Of a stretch of 5,440 nucleotides of DNA, positions 1-2,852 are shown piece after piece. Both the position numbers and the translations under genes were made by a program. Numbering within the stretch: position 1 is the stretch's first letter; the number at the start of each line of letters is the position of its first letter. Origin of the DNA: Clostridiales bacterium UBA2658 (lineage in GTDB: Bacteria; Bacillota; Clostridia; Oscillospirales; Oscillospiraceae); the NCBI GenBank assembly GCA_002359425.1, contig DEMY01000063.1:6977-12416 (forward strand), written 5' to 3'. The notes under the pieces were generated by a model. It made no database searches. It was not told where the DNA came from and saw only the letters and a list, made by a program, of their open reading frames with translations.

Positions 1-492
1 AAACGCGCGGGCTTCCTCCTTGCCCTGCACCTTGAAGCCGCCAAAGACGTTCACGGACTGCGGCGTGAGACCAATATGGCCCATGACGGGGATCTGCGCG
101 TGAACGATCGCGCGGACGACCGCTGCCATGTCCTTCCCGCCTTCTAGCTTGACTGCACCCGCGCCCCCCTCCTGCACGAGCCGCCCCGCATTGCGGACGG
201 CCTCTTCCGCTGAAACGTGGTAGGACAAAAACGGCATGTCCCCGACAAGCAATGCGTGCTGAACGCCCCGGGAGACGCAGCGGCAGTGATAGACCATATC
301 GTCTATCGTTACCGGCAGGGTCGAATCGTGCCCCTGCACGACCATGCCGACCGAGTCGCCGACAAGGATGGCGTCGATGCCGGCCTCGTCTACGATCTTT
401 GCCATGGAGTAGTCATAAGCCGTGAGCATCGTAATCCTTTCCCGTTTTTCCTTTGCCGTTTGGAATGATTTCGTCGTGAATTTCGTGTCCAT
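1..492 (-). CDS. panB: PanB, 3-methyl-2-oxobutanoate hydroxymethyltransferase (5' part; continues past left edge)
   Basis: First committed enzyme of pantothenate synthesis: it transfers a hydroxymethyl group from 5,10-methylene-tetrahydrofolate to alpha-ketoisovalerate, giving ketopantoate, in the cytoplasm. The 164 visible residues read without interruption to the window edge; the family is usually about 260-280 residues, so roughly the last 100 are missing. Family motifs seen: [11 protein letters not shown] (21-31); [15 protein letters not shown] (44-58), with the metal-binding Asp46; GDMPF (84-88), with Asp85; VKLEGG (114-119), with Lys115 and Glu117; and [10 protein letters not shown] (137-146), with the active-site His139. 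These match the Mg-binding Asp/Asp/Glu triad known from E. coli PanB. The ATG at 492 is chosen because the family pattern begins a few residues later. A GAGAGG ribosome-binding site lies 11 nt upstream, and the frame is closed by a TGA at 510-508. The start lies inside the upstream reductase gene (80-bp overlap), suggesting cotranscription and perhaps coupled translation. Confidence 0.97.
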   Translation of the reverse strand, partial: MDTKFTTKSFQTAKEKRERITMLTAYDYSMAKIVDEAGIDAILVGDSVGMVVQGHDSTLPVTIDDMVYHCRCVSRGVQHALLVGDMPFLSYHVSAEEAVRNAGRLVQEGGAGAVKLEGGKDMAAVVRAIVHAQIPVMGHIGLTPQSVNVFGGFKVQGKEEARAF

Positions 493-1369
493 TGATTCCA
501 CATCCTCTCAATATTGTTTTAAACGCAGTCGCCTTTTCGCGGCCCAGTTTTTTTCCTTCAATCATGTCAAGCGTTGCTTCCCCAAGCGAGCGGTAGAGCG
601 GTGCGTACTGCGGCAGGGCGCTTTCAATGGCCGACATGTGCACTGCGACGGTGCCCGTGTCGCCGCGCGCGATGGGGCCTGTGAGCGCATCGACCGTTCC
701 CTTTTCCCGGACGTTTTCAAGCGTTCCCAGTATAAGCGGCGAAACGGCATCGAAGATTTCGTCCTCCGGCATCCCGGCGGCGTGCAGAAAGTAAAAGCCC
801 GTATCCAACAGCGTCACAAGATAATTTGAGAGCACGCACGCGCCTGCGTGGTACAATGGTTTTTGCGACGTTTCAAGCTCGCTGTACCGCGCGCCGCAGG
901 CGTTCAGTAGAGCGCACATTGTCTCCTTCGCCTTTGACGTGCCCTCGACGGTGAAATATGTATGTTCAAGCGCATCCGCGCTGACAGAGGGGTTTCCGAA
1001 GCTTTGCAGCGGGTGCAGGCTCCCGACGGCGCATCCGGCTGCCGAGAGCTGCGCAAACGCACTTGACGGCAGCGCGCCGCTCACATGCAGCCAGACCTTG
1101 TCTCCCGCGGGCTTTCCCGCGCGAAGAAGTCCGGCGGCTTCGGCATCGATCTCGGAAATAGCGCCGTCCGGCGTTGTCACAAAAAGCACGTCGCAGACGG
1201 CGCAGAGAAGCCCCATCGAGTCGTAGCAAACCGTTCCCGTGAGTTCGGAGGCTTTGCGCGCCGAAGCCTCGGTCCGGCTGCAATATCCTGCAACGGGAAA
1301 CCCGTGCGCTTGAAAATACAGGCCGAGCGCCATTCCAACCTTGCCCGCGCCGATAAACCCAATTTGCAT
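413..1369 (-). CDS. panG: Rossmann/DUF2520 oxidoreductase, probable PanG-type ketopantoate reductase
   Basis: Predicted NAD(P)H-dependent reductase of 318 residues; probable role is reduction of ketopantoate to pantoate, the step after PanB. An N-terminal Rossmann fold begins at [12 protein letters not shown], with the dinucleotide-binding GAGKVG at 7-12. Other family motifs are TTPDG (65-69), HVSGAL (95-100), SLHPLQSF (117-124), [15 protein letters not shown] (170-184) with candidate catalytic Lys170 and Asn182, and GPIARGD (231-237) in the all-helical DUF2520 half. The ATG at 1369 is chosen over an in-frame TTG at 1423 because the fold starts at once and GGAGGG sits 8 nt upstream. The ketopantoate reductase role is inference: from memory, the unrelated-to-PanE reductase called PanG in Francisella has this kind of architecture, and the gene here directly precedes and overlaps panB. 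The last 25 residues (from about 294) read through the panB start region in another frame and look like a non-family tail. Without the context it would be annotated only as a DUF2520 protein. Confidence 0.88.
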   Translation of the reverse strand: MQIGFIGAGKVGMALGLYFQAHGFPVAGYCSRTEASARKASELTGTVCYDSMGLLCAVCDVLFVTTPDGAISEIDAEAAGLLRAGKPAGDKVWLHVSGALPSSAFAQLSAAGCAVGSLHPLQSFGNPSVSADALEHTYFTVEGTSKAKETMCALLNACGARYSELETSQKPLYHAGACVLSNYLVTLLDTGFYFLHAAGMPEDEIFDAVSPLILGTLENVREKGTVDALTGPIARGDTGTVAVHMSAIESALPQYAPLYRSLGEATLDMIEGKKLGREKATAFKTILRGCGINGHEIHDEIIPNGKGKTGKDYDAHGL

Positions 1370-1640
1370 GATATTGTCCCTCCGCGCAAAAAAATCGCCC
1401 TTTTCATCTGCCAAATCACGCAAAGCGGCGCTCCTAAACAGACGAAAAAGACGTTCGTTTTAAAATCATAATAGCATAGTCTTTGTCACAGAGGATCAAA
1501 GCAGATGTTGTTATTTTATTGCATAGACATTGAGAGAAAAAGTACGTGTGCAGCTCACGAAAAATCATGATACCGCCTGCCGTGTGGCTCGTTTCAGATG
1601 CCGCCGGTGTTTCACTTTTGCTCACTGCCGTAATAATATT
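1370..1640 (-). promoter_or_regulatory. Long 5' leader of the panG-panB operon
   Basis: If transcription starts about 7 nt below the -10 box at 1652-1647, the untranslated leader before the panG ATG is about 270 nt, long for a housekeeping biosynthetic operon. I recognise no known riboswitch or T-box motif and no terminator-type hairpin followed by a T-run on the minus strand. The leader holds one possible small reading frame (1568-1434, listed separately). A second weak promoter-like element, an extended -10 reading TGCTATTAT on the minus strand near 1465-1473, would shorten the leader to about 90 nt, but it lacks a well-spaced -35 box. Confidence 0.4.
1434..1568 (-). CDS. Possible 44-residue leader peptide, unrecognised
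   Basis: An in-frame ATG at 1568 opens a 44-residue frame ending in TAG at 1436-1434, wholly within the pan leader. It reads MIFRELHTYFF at the start and KRTSFSSV at the end, with a QCLCNK segment at 13-18. A purine-rich AGGCGG lies 4 nt before the ATG, which is closer than ideal. The frame stays open far upstream, past the promoter, so its openness alone is weak evidence. It matches no family I know, has no clear signal peptide, and its composition is unlike the neighbouring genes. It could be a regulatory leader peptide or chance. Confidence 0.15.
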   Translation of the reverse strand: MIFRELHTYFFSQCLCNKITTSALILCDKDYAIMILKRTSFSSV

Positions 1641-1646
1641 AAGCTG

Positions 1647-1675
1647 ATTATACACAAACCAAATCCGTTTGTAAA
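1647..1675 (-). promoter_or_regulatory. Sigma-A-type promoter of the panG-panB operon, with inverted repeat in the spacer
   Basis: On the minus strand, TTTACA (1675-1670), a 17-bp spacer and a perfect TATAAT (1652-1647) form a near-consensus vegetative promoter. It is oriented toward panG in the AT-rich gap after ylmH. The spacer contains a perfect 6-bp inverted repeat, ACAAAC-N7-GTTTGT (1654-1659 and 1667-1672). It sits where a repressor would block polymerase, so it is a candidate operator. Confidence 0.7.
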
Positions 1676-1746
1676 TAGTCAATAGAAAAATTTTAATGCA
1701 ATTTCCGAACAGTCGTGCAAAAAAGAACTTTATCAGTAGAAATGTG

Positions 1747-1765
1747 CCGGACAAGTCCGGTTTTT
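1747..1765 (+). terminator. Short GC-rich hairpin followed by T5 (plus-strand orientation) at the ylmH 3' end
   Basis: CCGGA-CAAG-TCCGG (1747-1760) is followed directly by TTTTT (1761-1765) on the plus strand, the layout of a small intrinsic terminator. On the minus strand the same hairpin follows the ylmH stop codon after only two A residues beyond it, the usual place for a gene's terminator, but there it is followed by CACATTTC rather than a T-run. It may still end or stabilise the ylmH mRNA 3' end. By sequence rules it works better for plus-strand RNA, yet no plus-strand gene is visible. Confidence 0.45.
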
Positions 1766-2510
1766 AGTAAATACGGACCTCCACATGCAGACGGCCCTTG
1801 CGCGTTTCCGCTGCCGCGCCCTCATAGAGAAAACGACCGTACCCTCGAACGGAAACCATATCGCCGGACTTCAGTTCAAAAGCCGGGTTTTCCACGAGAC
1901 GGCTGTTTACAAAAACGCGGCCGTCCTCTACAAGTTTTTTCCCCTCTGCACGGGAGAGCTTCCAGACCGCCGCGGTCAGCGCGTCGAGCCGTTCGGAGCC
2001 GACGACAAGACCAACCTTTTCAGGAGGGGTTATCAGAAACGGCGGTAGCCCGTCGGCGCGCGAGACGGTTACGGGCGTGCGCCGGACCTGTACGAGCTGC
2101 TCCGCAATATAGTCCGCAATGGACTCCAGACAAAAGAGATATGCGCTGGTATCCTGGATAAGAATGTCTCCCAGCACCTCGCGCCGGACGCCAAGACCCA
2201 TGAGCGAGCCAAGAAAGTCCCGATGACACAGCGCTTCGGCGAACTTCGGAGCCAACGGCGCAATCAAAAGACAGACAATTGGCGCTTCTGCCTCATAACC
2301 GCAGAGCGCTTCCGACCCAAACTGTGCCACGCGCCGTTCTGCGCCTTCATACCCGCCAACGAGGCGGCAAGGTGCGTCGAGCTTGGCCCGGCAGGCAAGG
2401 TCCTGTTCCGCCGTCGTGAGAAATTCCGTGTTGGTCCAGCACCCGCGCGCCGCCGCACGGGCCGATAGTTCTTCAATCCGTCTTTGTGTCTGTTTTTCGG
2501 CTTCGTTCAA
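1764..2510 (-). CDS. ylmH: YlmH-family S4-domain RNA-binding protein
   Basis: A 248-residue ribosome/RNA-associated protein of the YlmH family (about 257 residues in Bacillus subtilis). The N-terminal part is the family's RRM-like module, with FLTTAEQ (30-36), VGGYEGAERR (51-60) and CHRDFLGSLMGLGVRRE-LGDI (95-117), the most characteristic stretch. A C-terminal S4 domain covers about 173-232 (SERLDALTAAVWKLSR, EGKKLVEDGRVFVNSR, then LKSGDMVSVRGYGRF). YlmH is linked in Bacillota to ribosome-associated quality control, and its gene usually lies in the ylmEFGH-divIVA division cluster. Here it stands alone with its own promoter. The TTG start at 2510 is chosen because the frame could extend to 2633, but a near-consensus promoter lies inside that extension and the GCGAGG ribosome-binding site is 9 nt before the TTG. 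The 248 residues then match the family length. The stop is TAA at 1766-1764. Confidence 0.93.
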   Translation of the reverse strand: MNEAEKQTQRRIEELSARAAARGCWTNTEFLTTAEQDLACRAKLDAPCRLVGGYEGAERRVAQFGSEALCGYEAEAPIVCLLIAPLAPKFAEALCHRDFLGSLMGLGVRREVLGDILIQDTSAYLFCLESIADYIAEQLVQVRRTPVTVSRADGLPPFLITPPEKVGLVVGSERLDALTAAVWKLSRAEGKKLVEDGRVFVNSRLVENPAFELKSGDMVSVRGYGRFLYEGAAAETRKGRLHVEVRIY

Positions 2511-2519
2511 AGTATCGCG

Positions 2520-2525
2520 CCTCGC
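2520..2525 (-). promoter_or_regulatory. Ribosome-binding site that decides the ylmH TTG start
   Basis: GCGAGG on the minus strand lies 9 nt before the TTG at 2510. With transcription expected near 2530 the leader is only about 20 nt, so no start codon upstream of 2530 can be used on this transcript. Confidence 0.6.
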
Positions 2526-2554
2526 TTTCCCCGTTATTATCGCAGGGAAAGCGA
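2522..2554. promoter_or_regulatory. 10-bp perfect inverted repeat embracing the ylmH -10 box (candidate operator)
   Basis: TCGCTTTCCC (2522-2531) and GGGAAAGCGA (2545-2554) are exact inverted copies separated by 13 bp. The separator holds the -10 box. One arm lies in the -10/-35 spacer, the other at the transcription start and ribosome-binding site. The arm centres are about 23 bp apart, roughly two helical turns, as for a dimeric repressor. Beyond a 2x2 mismatch, a further CGCG/CGCG pair (2516-2519 and 2557-2560) extends the symmetry. Because only one arm would be transcribed, an RNA hairpin from this promoter is unlikely. Confidence 0.5.
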
Positions 2555-2564
2555 AACGCGTCAA
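2536..2564 (-). promoter_or_regulatory. Sigma-A promoter of ylmH
   Basis: Minus strand TTGACG (2564-2559), a 17-bp spacer, then GATAAT (2541-2536): each box differs from consensus at one position. The predicted transcription start is near 2529-2531, giving a leader of about 20 nt with the ribosome-binding site in the middle. Confidence 0.8.
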
Positions 2565-2638
2565 GCATTTATGGCAGGTGCTGTATATGTCTGCGTTGTC
2601 GATCTTGTAATCTCCTGTCAGAATATGCTGCAAGTCGG

Positions 2639-2687
2639 AAAAAAATTATTACTCTGCGTCAGAAGCTGCGCAGGTAGCGCTTCCGGA
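2639..2687 (-). terminator. Weak candidate terminator downstream of the surface-protein gene
   Basis: On the minus strand a 9-bp stem interrupted by one bulge can form between CGGAAGCGC and GCAGCTTCTG. It is followed, after about 14 nt that include CGCAG and TAATAA, by a T7 run (2645-2639). The gap between stem and T-run is too long for a canonical intrinsic terminator, and the stem contains a G-T pair. It is the only minus-strand structure with a T-run in this gap. Confidence 0.2.
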
Positions 2688-2707
2688 GTTTACTTGGAAG
2701 CGTTTTT
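2678..2707 (+). terminator. Plus-strand-oriented hairpin with T5
   Basis: CGCTTCC (2678-2684), an 11-nt loop and GGAAGCG (2696-2702) form a 7-bp perfect stem followed directly by TTTTT (2703-2707) on the plus strand. This is a canonical short intrinsic terminator layout, but no plus-strand gene is seen ahead of it. On the minus strand no T-run follows the stem. It may be fortuitous or may stop antisense or spurious plus-strand transcription. Confidence 0.35.
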
Positions 2708-2852
2708 GTGAACAGAATGTGGTTGATGAGAAGCGAGGCAATTCGGTTTTTACGCCATGTCCAACGTATTCCTGTCAGATTCGTTTGCATCGAAGAAACG
2801 AAGCATCTCTAACCGAGAATCCCCTCGCCTCAAGAATAATACAAACTAGTTT

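Larger units (their letters stand above)
2565..2852. other. Intergenic region between the surface-protein gene and ylmH
   Basis: A 288-bp AT-rich gap with no gene I can support on either strand. It contains a plus-strand hairpin/T5 (2678-2707), a minus-strand T7 run (2645-2639) preceded by imperfect stems, a 7-bp inverted repeat TTCGTTT-N9-AAACGAA (2780-2802) without a T-run, and the palindrome AAACTAGTTT (2843-2852) directly after the surface-protein stop codon. No convincing intrinsic terminator for the surface-protein gene directly follows its stop. Confidence 0.6.

Noticed and set aside
217..468. Plus-strand frame opposite the panB start
   Set aside because: Antisense shadow of a clear PanB sequence, with no ribosome-binding site or family signal.
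493..510. In-frame GTG three codons before the panB ATG as an alternative start
   Set aside because: Only 2 nt separate it from the GAGAGG ribosome-binding site, too close; the ATG at 492 has an acceptable spacing.
1370..1423. 18-codon extension of the reductase from a TTG at 1423
   Set aside because: The Rossmann motif starts at the ATG at 1369, which has GGAGGG 8 nt upstream; the extension is charged and unlike the family.
1434..1754. 106-residue frame spanning the gap after ylmH
   Set aside because: The pan promoter lies in its middle and the upstream part is AT-rich noise; only the 44-codon distal part is kept as a low-confidence candidate.
2511..2633. 41-codon N-terminal extension of ylmH from an ATG at 2633
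   Set aside because: A near-consensus promoter and the palindrome lie inside it, the extra residues are not YlmH-like, and the TTG at 2510 has a ribosome-binding site and gives the family length.
2780..2802. TTCGTTT-N9-AAACGAA inverted repeat as terminator of the surface-protein gene
   Set aside because: AT-rich 7-bp stem with no T-run on either side, so it does not meet terminator criteria.
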